A stretch of 64,000 nucleotides of DNA. Source: Sphingomonas hengshuiensis (GTDB taxonomy: Bacteria > Pseudomonadota > Alphaproteobacteria > Sphingomonadales > Sphingomonadaceae). The position numbers and the translations under genes are program-made. How positions within the stretch are numbered: the first letter of the stretch is position 1; each line of letters begins with the position of its first letter. The DNA is taken from assembly GCF_000935025.1 (NCBI RefSeq), contig NZ_CP010836.1, positions 434,001 through 498,000 of the forward strand, given 5' to 3'. A model generated the notes under the pieces. The model searched no databases and had not been told where the DNA came from. It saw nothing but the letters and a program-made list of their open reading frames with translations. This document shows positions 9,805-18,437 of this stretch, one piece after another.

Positions 9805-10890
9805 ATGACCCCGCTCCCCGCCTCCGCCCGCCTCTACCTCCGCCCCGTCCAGTTCGTAGACACGCCGGTCGGGCAGGACCGCGCCGTCGCCCGGCTGGCC
9901 GGGGGGCTCGGCTGGTTCGCGGCCTATGAACTGATCGTGGTCGAGGATGGCCGCCGCACCGCGCAGGTCACGATCCCAGTCGACGCGCTGCCCGCCGACG
10001 AACGCCTCACCACCATCGCCGCCCGCATCACCGCGCCCCGCGCCCCGCTCACGCTGGGTGAGCGCGTGCTGCGGATGGACCAGCCGCTCGTCATGGGCAT
10101 CCTCAACGTCACGCCGGACAGCTTCTCGGACGGTGGCCGCCATGTCGGCGATCCGGCGGCGGCGGCGCAGGCGGCGGTGGACATGGGGGTGGCGGGCGCG
10201 GCGATCGTCGACATTGGCGGCGAATCCACGCGTCCCGGCGCCGAAACCGTTTGGGAAGGCGACGAGATCGCCCGCGTCGTGCCGGTGATCGAGCGCGTCG
10301 CGCGCAGCGGCGCCGCCGTCTCGATCGATACCCGCAAGGCCGCGGTGATGGAGGCGGCGCTGGCGGCGGGGGCGCATCTGGTCAACGACGTTGCCGCATT
10401 GCTCTACGACGATCGCGCGCTCGAGGTGGTGGTGCGGGCCGGTTGCCCGGTGGTGCTGATGCACGCCGCCGACCCCAAGGCGGGGGCCAAGCGCGCGGGT
10501 GACTATCGCGACCCGCTGCTCGACGTGTACGACTGGCTGGCGGCGCGGGTCGAGGCTGTCGTCGCGGCGGGCGTCGATCGGGCGAAGATCGTGATCGATC
10601 CCGGCATCGGCTTCGGCAAGGCGCTCGGCGACAATCTCGCGCTGCTCAACGGGCTGGCGCTGTTCCACGGCATCGGCTGCCCGATCCTGCTGGGCGCCAG
10701 CCGCAAGCGGATCATCGGCGCGCTCTCGAACGAGGCACCGGCGGCGGACCGGCTGGGCGGCTCGCTCGCGATCGCGCTGAAGGGCGCGGAGCTGGGCGCG
10801 CAGTTGCTGCGGGTGCATGACGTGTTCGAAACGGCGCAGGCGCTGCGGGTGTGGCGCGGGATGCGCGACGCGGCGCTTGTCGGGCGCTAG
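9805..10890 (+). CDS. folP: Dihydropteroate synthase FolP
   Basis: Condenses p-aminobenzoate with dihydropterin pyrophosphate in folate synthesis; the sulfonamide target. It has 361 residues. The family core starts near residue 95: MGILNVTPDSFSDGG, then GGESTRPGAE, SIDTRKAAVMEAAL, DPGIGFGK and GASRKR. Typical enzymes are about 270-285 residues, so about 90 N-terminal residues (LYLRPVQFVDTPVG to LRMDQPL) are extra and show no motif I recognise. The core is intact. Confidence 0.95.
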   Translation: MTPLPASARLYLRPVQFVDTPVGQDRAVARLAGGLGWFAAYELIVVEDGRRTAQVTIPVDALPADERLTTIAARITAPRAPLTLGERVLRMDQPLVMGILNVTPDSFSDGGRHVGDPAAAAQAAVDMGVAGAAIVDIGGESTRPGAETVWEGDEIARVVPVIERVARSGAAVSIDTRKAAVMEAALAAGAHLVNDVAALLYDDRALEVVVRAGCPVVLMHAADPKAGAKRAGDYRDPLLDVYDWLAARVEAVVAAGVDRAKIVIDPGIGFGKALGDNLALLNGLALFHGIGCPILLGASRKRIIGALSNEAPAADRLGGSLAIALKGAELGAQLLRVHDVFETAQALRVWRGMRDAALVGR

Positions 10891-11753
10891 CCGATCTCCG
10901 CGACCAGCCACTCGCGGAATGCTGCCATCGCCGGGCTGGGCGTGCGCGACTTGAGCCAGGTGAGCCAGTAGCGCCCGGTCGTCACCTCCTCGGCAAAGGG
11001 CCGGACCAGACTCCCCTCGGCCAGATGCCGCCCCAGCATCAGCGGGGGCGCCAGCGCCACGCCCGCGCCTCCCAGCGCCGCCTCGGCCATGGTGATCGAA
11101 CTGTCGAACACCGGCCCGCGCAGCGTCGGCGCGGCCAGCCCGGCGGCGGCGAACCAGCGCGGCCATTCGTCGGCGCGGTACGACCGCAGCAGCGGCACCG
11201 CGAGCAGATCGCGGGGACTCGTAAGGTCGCGGGCCAGCGCCGGGGTGCAGAGCGGCGTCAGCGGGCTCTCCATCAGCGCCACTGCCTCGGTCCCGTGCCA
11301 CGCGCCGTCGCCGAAGCGGATCGCATAATCGAGCCCCTCGCCGGCGAGGTCGACGCGGTTGTTGTTGGTGAACAGCCGCAAGTCGATACGCGGGTGCGCC
11401 GCGCGGAATCCCGGCAGGCGCGGCAGCAGCCACCCCGCCGCGAAGGTGCCCACCGCTGCGACCGACAGCAACTGCGCGGCAGTGCCCTCGGCAATCCCCT
11501 CGACCAGCTCGGCGATACGATCGAAGCTCTCGCCCAGCGTCGGCAGCAGCGCGGCGCCCTCATCGGTGAGCGCCAACCCGCGCGGCAGCCGCCGGAACAG
11601 CCGCACGCCGAGGCGTTCCTCAAGCCCCTTTACCTGATGGCTGATCGCCGCCTGCGTCACGCACAGCTCGATCGCGGCGCGGGTGAAGCTGAGATGGCGC
11701 GCGCTGGCTTCGAAAGCGCGGAGTGCGTTGAGGGGGAGATGGGGCCGGACCAT
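10887..11753 (-). CDS. ampR: LysR-family regulator, AmpR-like
   Basis: Likely activator of the divergent beta-lactamase gene. It has 288 residues from MVRPHLPLNALRAFEAS. The first 60 residues (RHLSFTRAAIELCVTQAAIS, a winged helix-turn-helix) are almost identical to textbook AmpR, whose effectors are muropeptides. The rest is a LysR effector domain with FTNNNRVDLAGEGLDYAIRF and GAGVALAPPLMLG. The open frame extends 31 codons further upstream, but the ATG at 11753 gives the AmpR-type N-terminus. The AmpR assignment is from N-terminal similarity and context; GcvA-type regulators are close relatives. Its stop overlaps the folP stop region convergently. Confidence 0.82.
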   Translation of the reverse strand: MVRPHLPLNALRAFEASARHLSFTRAAIELCVTQAAISHQVKGLEERLGVRLFRRLPRGLALTDEGAALLPTLGESFDRIAELVEGIAEGTAAQLLSVAAVGTFAAGWLLPRLPGFRAAHPRIDLRLFTNNNRVDLAGEGLDYAIRFGDGAWHGTEAVALMESPLTPLCTPALARDLTSPRDLLAVPLLRSYRADEWPRWFAAAGLAAPTLRGPVFDSSITMAEAALGGAGVALAPPLMLGRHLAEGSLVRPFAEEVTTGRYWLTWLKSRTPSPAMAAFREWLVAEIG

Positions 11754-11896
11754 CGCACAGCCATAAGTTTTCCTAGGGGCTCCCGCCAGCTTTGATCCTT
11801 TGGCGCGTGCGGCCTGCGGGCATAGGTTCGGCGTCATCAACAGCAATCGCTCCCCTGCGAAGGCAGGGGAGCGGGTAACAAGAGCCAGGAGAAATT

Positions 11897-12739
11897 ATGG
11901 ACAGGCGGACATTTGCGGGCACGATGCTACTCGGCGCTGGTATGGCGGCGACCGGTTTTCCAGGCATTGGCGAAGGGATGGCGCACCCGCCGCGGCTGCC
12001 CGTGCGGCTACGCGCGACGCTGGTGGTCGAGCTGTCGAGCGGGCGCGCGCTGCACCGGTCGGGCGCCGCGGCGACGCGCTTCTCGCCCTGCTCGACCTTC
12101 AAGATTCCCTTGGGGCTGATGGGCTTTGACAGCGGCATCCTGCGCGGGCCGCACGATCCCGCCTGGGACTATGATCCGCGCGTCCACCAGGCGAGCCGCG
12201 ACATCGACAAGCAGGCCACCGATCCGACGAGCTGGCTCGCCAATTCGGTGGTCTGGTATTCACAGGTGCTGACCCGCCAGCTCGGGGCGGCGAAGTTTCA
12301 GCGCTATATCGACCGGTTCGGCTATGGCAATCGCGACCTCACCGGCACGCCGGGCAAGGGCGACGGGTTGACCCAGGCCTGGCTGATGAACAGCCTGACG
12401 ATTTCGCCCGACGAGCAGGTCGCGTTCCTGCGTCGGATGCTCGCGCACAAGCTGGTGTCGCCGCGGGCGCACGCGCTGACCGAGCAGATCATGCCCGTGT
12501 TCGAGGGCGCAGGCGGCTGGACGGTGCATGGCAAGACCGGCAGCGGTCGGCTGCTTCATGGCCTCAATCCCGCGAGCACCACGACCACGATGGGCTGGTT
12601 CGTCGGCTGGGCCGACAAGGGCGCGCGGCGGGTGGTGTTCGCCCGGTTCGGCGCGGGCGAAGGCATGCCCGCCGATGGTGCCGGGGGCCCTGCGATGCGC
12701 AAGGCGATGCTCGCGGAGATCGGCGCGCTGGCGGGGTAG
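11897..12739 (+). CDS. Class D (OXA-type) beta-lactamase with Tat-like signal
   Basis: Serine beta-lactamase acting in the periplasm, 280 residues. Class D motifs are in order: Ser66-Thr-Phe-Lys69 (nucleophile and the lysine that is carbamylated in OXA enzymes), Ser117-Val-Val, Tyr143-Gly-Asn, Trp162 and Lys213-Thr-Gly. The N-terminus MDRRTFAGTMLLGAG has a twin-arginine motif before the hydrophobic stretch, so Tat export is predicted. The ATG is preceded by CAGGAGAAATT. An AmpR-like gene lies divergently 143 bp away, which suggests induction by cell-wall stress. The substrate range cannot be read from sequence. Confidence 0.88.
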   Translation: MDRRTFAGTMLLGAGMAATGFPGIGEGMAHPPRLPVRLRATLVVELSSGRALHRSGAAATRFSPCSTFKIPLGLMGFDSGILRGPHDPAWDYDPRVHQASRDIDKQATDPTSWLANSVVWYSQVLTRQLGAAKFQRYIDRFGYGNRDLTGTPGKGDGLTQAWLMNSLTISPDEQVAFLRRMLAHKLVSPRAHALTEQIMPVFEGAGGWTVHGKTGSGRLLHGLNPASTTTTMGWFVGWADKGARRVVFARFGAGEGMPADGAGGPAMRKAMLAEIGALAG

Positions 12740-12743
12740 CGCG

Positions 12744-14054
12744 CTACTTCTTCAGCACGTCCAGCGCCGCCGCGGTCATCGCCTCGGTCGCGGTGGCGAT
12801 CACCGCCTCGGCATCGGGTGCCCAATAGGCGCTGTGGAGCGAGGGCAGGGCGGCCTTGCCCGCCTGTGCCGCGTCCCATTTCGCCTTGGGCACGCCGCCG
12901 ACCCAGAAGATCATGCTCTGGATCGACTTGCCGGCGAGGTAGTATCGGCTGAAATCCTCGCCGCCCATCACGGCGGGGGTTTCGACCACCCGCTCCTTGC
13001 CGAAGCGCGCGGTCCACAGCGCGTGCAACTGCCCGGTCAGCGGCTCGGTGTTGAAGGTCGAGGGCGTAAACTCGTCCTTGACCGTCACTACCGGCATCCG
13101 GTCGTCGGGCATACCGGCGGCGATCGCCTCGCCCTTTGCGATGCGGGCGATGCCGTCGAGCAGCTTCTGGCGCACTTCGGGAGTATAGCTGCGCACGGTG
13201 AGCAGCATGGTGACTTCGCTGCCGATGATGTTGTGCTTCGATCCGCCCTGGATGCTGCCGACAGTGACGACCGCGGGCTCCTGCGGATCGGTTTCGCGGC
13301 TGACCAGCGTCTGGAGCGCGCCGACGATCCGCGCGGCGAGGACGATCGGGTCCTTGGTCGTGTGCGGATAGGCGCCGTGCCCGCCGACGCCCTTCACCAC
13401 CACATCGACCGAATCGACATTGGCGAGCGCATAGCCGGAACGCACCCCGATCTGCCCGGCGGGAAGGCTGGCGGCGTCGTGGAAGGCGAGCGCGACCTGC
13501 GGCTTGGGGAAGCGGGTGAACAGCCCGTCCTCCAGCATCATCCGCGCGCCCATGCCGCGTTCCTCGGCGGGCTGGGCGATCATCACCAGCGTGCCCTTCC
13601 ACTGGCCCTTCATCGCCGCGAGGTTGCGCAGCGTGCCGATCCAGCTCGCCATGTGCGTGTCATGGCCACAGGCGTGCATCACCCCGGTTTCCTGGCCCTC
13701 GTCGGTGGTCGCGCGCACCTTCGACGCGAAGGGCAGGCCGGTGTCCTCGATCACCGGCAGCCCGTCCATGTCGGCGCGGATCAGCAGCACCGGACCCGAG
13801 CCGTTGCGCAGCACCGCGACGACGCCGGTGCCGCCGACCTTCTCGGTCACCTCATACCCCGCCTTACGCGCCTCTACCGCCAGCTTGGCCGCGGTCTTGA
13901 CCTCGTGCAGGCTCAGCTCGGGGTTGGCGTGGAAATCGCGATAGAAATCCATGAGTTCGGGCATCGCCCGCGCGGTGGCGTCATGGACCGGATCGGCGAG
14001 GGCGGGGGTAGAGGCGAGCGTCATGGCGAAGGCTGCCGTAAGGAGGGTGCGCAT
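12744..14054 (-). CDS. Secreted M20D-family amidohydrolase/carboxypeptidase
   Basis: Zinc-dependent hydrolase of the hippurate hydrolase/IAA-amino-acid hydrolase group that removes acyl groups from N-acyl amino acids. It has 436 residues with a signal peptide (LLTAAFAMTLASTPALA). Metal-site motifs HACGHDTHMA and QPAEERGMGA are intact, as are GGHGAYPH and a late GGEDFSRYY. The start is ATG at 14054; an upstream in-frame TTG at 14060 is less likely. It converges with the beta-lactamase gene four bases away. The natural substrate is unknown. Confidence 0.9.
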   Translation of the reverse strand: MRTLLTAAFAMTLASTPALADPVHDATARAMPELMDFYRDFHANPELSLHEVKTAAKLAVEARKAGYEVTEKVGGTGVVAVLRNGSGPVLLIRADMDGLPVIEDTGLPFASKVRATTDEGQETGVMHACGHDTHMASWIGTLRNLAAMKGQWKGTLVMIAQPAEERGMGARMMLEDGLFTRFPKPQVALAFHDAASLPAGQIGVRSGYALANVDSVDVVVKGVGGHGAYPHTTKDPIVLAARIVGALQTLVSRETDPQEPAVVTVGSIQGGSKHNIIGSEVTMLLTVRSYTPEVRQKLLDGIARIAKGEAIAAGMPDDRMPVVTVKDEFTPSTFNTEPLTGQLHALWTARFGKERVVETPAVMGGEDFSRYYLAGKSIQSMIFWVGGVPKAKWDAAQAGKAALPSLHSAYWAPDAEAVIATATEAMTAAALDVLKK

Positions 14055-14102
14055 CGCCAAAGGCTAGCACCGCCGGGGCGGCGCGCAAGGGCCCAAGCGC
14101 CG

Positions 14103-14729
14103 CTAGGGCGCGGGGACCAGCTCCACCACGTCGAGGATCGATTCGAAGCGCGGGCGCGGCAGCACCAGCCGCCAGCGCTTGGGCGCTATCCGCTCGATAT
14201 AGCCCACCATGTCGCGCTTCGAATCGAGCCCGTAGCGCAGCGGCGACGTCTCGTCGCCAAGCACCATCGTCCCGAGGAAGATCGCACGGGCATTGCTGTC
14301 CGCGAAGATCAGCCCGGTGGGGCGCTGGGTCCCGCCCAGCTTGTTCAGGCTCTTGACCTCGCCTTCGTCGGCGATGCGGCAATCGAACGCCGGAAAAGCC
14401 GCGAAATCGCGCGTCGCGGTCCCGTTCTCGCCCAGCTTGAACATGCGGCAGCGATAGGCGCCCGCAGGCGGCATCGCGTCGCCCAGCGCGCGGTCGGGAT
14501 CGAACAACAGCGGATCGCGGGCGATCGCGCCGCCATCGGCCTTTTGCGCGAGCGGGAGCGCGGCGTCCCAGGTCTTGCGCCAGTTGCGGATGCGGCTGCG
14601 GTCCGAATCGGTGGCGATCGTCTGCCAGTTCGCGCCGGCGGGAAGGCGCGACGACGTCGCCTCGCGATAGACGGAGCAGCCGGTCAGCACGGGGGCCAGC
14701 GCGGCGGCAACGGGCAGCATCCACTTCAT
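14103..14729 (-). CDS. DUF4893-like lipoprotein
   Basis: A 208-residue predicted lipoprotein: signal MKWMLPVAAALAPVLTGC with the lipobox LTGC, so the mature N-terminus would be lipidated Cys18. The body has RIRNWRKTWDAAL, YRCRMFKLGENG, FDCRIADEGEV and MVGYIERIAPKRWRLVLP, a pattern I associate with DUF4893 proteins common in sphingomonads. Two cysteines could form a disulfide. Function unknown. It follows bdhA by 23 bases on the same strand and may be cotranscribed. Confidence 0.75.
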   Translation of the reverse strand: MKWMLPVAAALAPVLTGCSVYREATSSRLPAGANWQTIATDSDRSRIRNWRKTWDAALPLAQKADGGAIARDPLLFDPDRALGDAMPPAGAYRCRMFKLGENGTATRDFAAFPAFDCRIADEGEVKSLNKLGGTQRPTGLIFADSNARAIFLGTMVLGDETSPLRYGLDSKRDMVGYIERIAPKRWRLVLPRPRFESILDVVELVPAP

Positions 14730-14752
14730 CGTCGCGACATCCTTCACGGGGT

Positions 14753-15538
14753 TCAGGCGGCGGTCCAGCCGCCATCCATCGAATAATTGGCGCCCGTGAT
14801 CTGCGCCGCTTCGTCGCGGCAGAGGAACAGCGCCAGCGCCGCGACCTGTTCGGGCTGGACGAACTCCTTGGTCGGCTGGGCGTCGAGCAGCACGTCGTTG
14901 ATCACCTGCTCGCGGGTCAGCCCGCGCGTCTTCATCGTGTCGGGGATCTGGTTCTCCACCAGCGGCGTCCAGACATAGCCCGGCGAGATGCAGTTGACGG
15001 TGATCCCATGCGTCGCGACTTCGAGCGCGGCGGTCTTGGTGAGCCCGGCCAGGCCGTGCTTGGCCGTGACATAGGCCGATTTGTTGGGGCTTGCGACCAG
15101 GCTGTGCGCCGATGCGGTCGAGATGATCCGCCCCCATTTGCGCGCCTTCATGCCCGGAATTGCGGCGCGCATCAGGTGGAAGGTCGCGCTCAGGTTGATC
15201 GCGAGTATCGCGTCCCATTTCTCGATCGGGAATTCGTCGATCGGCGCGACATGCTGGATGCCGGCATTGGCGATGACGATGTCGACGCTGCCCAGCTCGG
15301 CCTCGGCGCGCGCGACCATCGCGGCGATCTGCTCGGGCTTGGTCATGTCGGCGGCGTCGTACAGCGCGCTTGCGCCGCTGGTCGCCGCCAGTGCCGCGCG
15401 CTCGGTCTTGATCGCCGCCGCGTCGCCAAAGCCGTTGATGACGACGCTAGCGCCTTCCGCCGCCAGCGCCTTGGCATAAGCGAGCCCGATGCCGGAGGTC
15501 GATCCGGTGACGATGGCGGTTTTGCCCTTTAGGAACAT
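14753..15538 (-). CDS. bdhA: 3-hydroxybutyrate dehydrogenase (SDR)
   Basis: NAD-dependent oxidation of 3-hydroxybutyrate to acetoacetate, in mobilisation of polyhydroxybutyrate. It has 261 residues with the SDR cofactor motif TGSTSGIG, NAG (in IANAGIQHVAPIDEFP), the catalytic Ser in ASAHSLVAS and YVTAK. HSLVASPNKSAYVTAKHGL and the C-terminal QITGANYSMDGGWTAA are characteristic of this dehydrogenase. It lies 15 bases downstream of a patatin gene on the same strand, a pairing seen with PHB metabolism. Confidence 0.93.
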   Translation of the reverse strand: MFLKGKTAIVTGSTSGIGLAYAKALAAEGASVVINGFGDAAAIKTERAALAATSGASALYDAADMTKPEQIAAMVARAEAELGSVDIVIANAGIQHVAPIDEFPIEKWDAILAINLSATFHLMRAAIPGMKARKWGRIISTASAHSLVASPNKSAYVTAKHGLAGLTKTAALEVATHGITVNCISPGYVWTPLVENQIPDTMKTRGLTREQVINDVLLDAQPTKEFVQPEQVAALALFLCRDEAAQITGANYSMDGGWTAA

Positions 15539-15553
15539 GGCGATACTCCCGAC

Positions 15554-16693
15554 TTAGCGATGCGTGAGGTCATAGGCGGCGGTTTTGCCGTCGAGGATGT
15601 TCTGCGCGACGATCTGGGCATGGGCGATCGTTTCCGCCACAGCGGTGCGCCCCGCCTGCCAATGCTCGCGCATCGATCGCGTTGAAAACTCCAGGTCGCG
15701 GCTGCCGCCTTCCCACACATTCGCGCGATAGATGAGCTGGACCAGGCTGACCGCATGTTCCTTGACCAGCGCGCGGACGGCCTGGACATCGGGGTCTTCG
15801 GCGACCTCGGGCGGGACCTTGTCGAGCAGGCGGCGCACCGTCTCGCGCGCCTCGCGCAACCGCATGCGCTCGTCGGACACCGCACGCGTACGGCTGGAGT
15901 AGCGGATTTCCTTTTCGCGGGCCATCACGTCCATGATCGTGCGCGGCAGCGCCGCCGATGCGGAGAACAGGTCGACCTGGAAGATCAGCGTATCGGCTTG
16001 CTGGTTGTCGAGGACATGCGTGAGCGGCGTGTTCGACACCAGCCCGCCGTCCCAATAGAATTTGCCGTCGATCTCGACCGGCGGCAGCCCCGGCGGCAGC
16101 GCGCCCGACGCCATGATGTGGCGCGCATCCAGCACTTCGTCGCGCGTGTCGAAATAGCGGAAATTGCCGCTGCCCAGCTCGACCGCGCCCACCGATAGCC
16201 GGATCGGGCCATGGTTGAGCAGGTCCCAGTCGATGAGCGAGTCGAGCGTCGCGCGGAGAGGCGCCGTGTCGTAGAAGCTCAGCGCCTCGGGCGTTCCCGG
16301 CACCGCGAACTGCGGCGGCACCATCCGCGGGCTGAAAAAGCCCGGCACGCCCTGGAGCGCGACCATCGCCGCGGACCATTCGTGCGAAAATTCGCGTAGC
16401 GTGTCGTTCATCGGCAGCGAGAAATCGGGGAGCGCAGCGGTGACGCCATCCCAGAACGAGCGGATCGCGGCGAGTCGCCGTTCGGGCGGATTGCCGGCGA
16501 ACAGCGCGGCGTTGATCGCGCCGATCGAGATTCCCGCCACCCAATCGATTTCGATATGCGTGGTCGCGAGTTCCTCGATCACCCCCGCCTGGAAGCTCCC
16601 CAGCGCGCCGCCACCCTGGAGCACCAGCGCAACGCAATCGGGCAGCGGCAGGCCCGCGGCGCGACGATGTGATCTCGGTTCGGCATCTGCCAT
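15554..16693 (-). CDS. Patatin-like phospholipase (DUF3734 type)
   Basis: Predicted acyl hydrolase with a Ser-Asp dyad, 379 residues. The oxyanion motif is LQGGGALGSFQAG, the nucleophile elbow GISIGAINAA (GxSxG), and the Asp motif DGGLVSNTPL. The C-terminal ~110 residues (IMDVMAREKEIRYSSRT onward) match the DUF3734 region of this subgroup. ATG at 16693 was chosen; the frame is open a further 20 codons upstream but those are rich in Arg. It is the first gene of a likely patatin-bdhA operon, which suggests a role in storage-polymer or lipid turnover. Confidence 0.9.
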   Translation of the reverse strand: MADAEPRSHRRAAGLPLPDCVALVLQGGGALGSFQAGVIEELATTHIEIDWVAGISIGAINAALFAGNPPERRLAAIRSFWDGVTAALPDFSLPMNDTLREFSHEWSAAMVALQGVPGFFSPRMVPPQFAVPGTPEALSFYDTAPLRATLDSLIDWDLLNHGPIRLSVGAVELGSGNFRYFDTRDEVLDARHIMASGALPPGLPPVEIDGKFYWDGGLVSNTPLTHVLDNQQADTLIFQVDLFSASAALPRTIMDVMAREKEIRYSSRTRAVSDERMRLREARETVRRLLDKVPPEVAEDPDVQAVRALVKEHAVSLVQLIYRANVWEGGSRDLEFSTRSMREHWQAGRTAVAETIAHAQIVAQNILDGKTAAYDLTHR

Positions 16694-16805
16694 GCGCGCC
16701 CATGTGGCCCATCGCCGCCCCCGGTTCAACCGACGACTTTTGGGCAGGTGCAACGCTTGGGCGCTTCAGGCATTGTTGCGGGCAGTCAACGAAAAGGGGA
16801 GCGCG

Positions 16806-17696
16806 ATGCGGCTCGACGATCTGGATCCTACCCAACATGCCCGCGATCTGGGTTCGGGCGGCGGCGGTGGCGGCGGCTTCGGCCTGCTGGGGCTTCTGCC
16901 GCTGCTGCTTGGGCGCGGCATGGGGTGCGGCGGGATCGCGCTGATCGGCATCGTCGCGCTCGTCTATTTCGCGATTGGCGGCGGCGGCGGGATGCTGGGC
17001 ACCACCGGCGGCAGCGCAGGGAAATCGCCCACCGCCGGACAGAGCGGCGCGTCGGTGTGCCAGGCGACGCCCGAGCGGCTCGAGGCGTGCCGCGTGATGA
17101 CCAGCACCGAACAGACCTGGGGCCCGATCTTCGAAGCCGCGGGCAAGCGCTACACCCCCGCGACGATCAACTTCTTCACCGGCGGCGCCCAGACCGGCTG
17201 CGGCGCGGCGACGTCTGCCGTCGGCCCGTTCTACTGCCCCGGCGACAATGGCGTGTATCTCGACACTGCGTTCTTCGGCGAGCTGGAGCGGCGCTTCGGC
17301 GCGAAGGGCGATTTCGCGCGCGATTATGTGATCGCGCATGAAGTGGGCCACCATGTCCAGAACCTGCTCGGCACCTCGGGCGAAGTATCGCGTGCGCAGG
17401 CACAGGGCAGCCGTACCGAGGGCAATCGCCTTTCGGTGCTGCTCGAGCTTCAGGCCGATTGCTACGCCGGCGTCTGGGCCGGGCGCAACCGCAACCGGCT
17501 GGAGCCCGGCGACATCGAAGAGGGCATGACCGCCGCCAATGCGATCGGCGACGACACCCTCCAGAAGGAAGCGCAGGGCCGGGTGGTGCCCGACAGCTTC
17601 ACCCACGGCACCTCCGCCCAGCGGATGCAGTGGTTGAAGCGCGGGCTCGACAGCGGCGATCCCGCGCAATGCGATACGTTCGCGGCGGCGTCATAG
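16806..17696 (+). CDS. Neutral zinc metallopeptidase, YpfJ family
   Basis: Membrane-anchored metallopeptidase of unknown substrate. It has 296 residues: a glycine-rich N-terminus, one transmembrane segment (about 38-58, GCGGIALIGIVALVYFAIGG), and a periplasmic-side catalytic part with HEVGHHVQN as the zinc site and LELQADCYAGVWA carrying the downstream acidic ligand. The Shine-Dalgarno AAAGGGGAG precedes ATG 16806. It is divergent from the patatin gene. Length and motif order fit the family. Confidence 0.92.
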   Translation: MRLDDLDPTQHARDLGSGGGGGGGFGLLGLLPLLLGRGMGCGGIALIGIVALVYFAIGGGGGMLGTTGGSAGKSPTAGQSGASVCQATPERLEACRVMTSTEQTWGPIFEAAGKRYTPATINFFTGGAQTGCGAATSAVGPFYCPGDNGVYLDTAFFGELERRFGAKGDFARDYVIAHEVGHHVQNLLGTSGEVSRAQAQGSRTEGNRLSVLLELQADCYAGVWAGRNRNRLEPGDIEEGMTAANAIGDDTLQKEAQGRVVPDSFTHGTSAQRMQWLKRGLDSGDPAQCDTFAAAS

Positions 17697-17716
17697 GGCG
17701 GGCTTTATTCGAGACT

Positions 17717-17754
17717 GAAATCGGACGTCGGGACAGCCCCCGGCGTCCGATTTC
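17717..17754 (+). terminator. Hairpin after the YpfJ-type gene
   Basis: GAAATCGGACG (17717-17727) pairs perfectly with CGTCCGATTTC (17744-17754) around a 16-base loop. Only a short T-rich stretch (GCTTTC) follows, so termination may be imperfect. Confidence 0.55.
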
Positions 17755-17808
17755 GCTTTCAGGCCCGTCGCTTGTCTCCTATCCTCGGCCAAGGGTTCGG
17801 GGGGAATC

Positions 17809-18435
17809 ATGTTGAGTTTTCTTGCCGCGCCGGAGAATATCCTCTTCGTCTCCGCGCTGGTGCTGATGCTGTTGATCGGTGCGGTCCAGCTTATCGGCTT
17901 CGGGTTCGATACCGATATTGCCGACGGGCCGGATATCGATTCGCCGGACGGCGATCTCGATCTGCTCGCCTGGCTTGGCGTTGGTCGCCTGCCGCTGCTG
18001 ATGCTGATCGTCGTCTTCCTGACGATCTTTGGTGTGCTCGGGCTGATCGGCCAGCAGCTCAGCCATGACCTGCTGGGCGCTCTGGTATCGCCGTGGATCG
18101 CCGCGCCCGCCGCGTTCGCCGCTACGCTGCCGCTCACGGGCCTCGCCGCCGCCGGGTTGGCGCGCATCCTGCCGCGCGATCACACCACCGCGATCGATCT
18201 GGAGCTGCTCGCGGGACGCGAGGCGATCGTCGTCACCGGACGCGCAATCCTCGGCTCGCCGGCGCGCGCCCGCGTCCAGGATCACCATGGCCAGGCGCAT
18301 TATGTGATGGTCGAGCCCGACCGCGCCGGCCCCGCCTTTGAGGAGGGCGAAGCCGTGCTGCTCGTCCGCCGCGAGGGCGATGTCTTTCGTGCAATTTCGC
18401 GCGGCGATTTCCGCCTGCCGCGACTGGAGGTCTGA
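17809..18435 (+). CDS. YqiJ-like membrane protein (flotillin partner)
   Basis: A 208-residue protein with two to three N-terminal membrane segments (10-35, 64-85, 97-120) and a C-terminal soluble beta domain (AREAIV to FRLPRLEV), the layout of YqiJ / DUF1449 OB-fold proteins of the NfeD type. Its stop lies two bases before the start of the flotillin gene, as in the yqiJ-yqiK pair of E. coli. It probably acts with flotillin in membrane microdomains. Confidence 0.82.
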   Translation: MLSFLAAPENILFVSALVLMLLIGAVQLIGFGFDTDIADGPDIDSPDGDLDLLAWLGVGRLPLLMLIVVFLTIFGVLGLIGQQLSHDLLGALVSPWIAAPAAFAATLPLTGLAAAGLARILPRDHTTAIDLELLAGREAIVVTGRAILGSPARARVQDHHGQAHYVMVEPDRAGPAFEEGEAVLLVRREGDVFRAISRGDFRLPRLEV

Positions 18436-18437
18436 AA

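Noticed and set aside
11754..11896. Defined AmpR box in the regulator/beta-lactamase spacer
   Set aside because: An AT-richer stretch near 11760-11775 with CCTAGG is present, but no convincing T-N11-A dyad could be fixed by eye.
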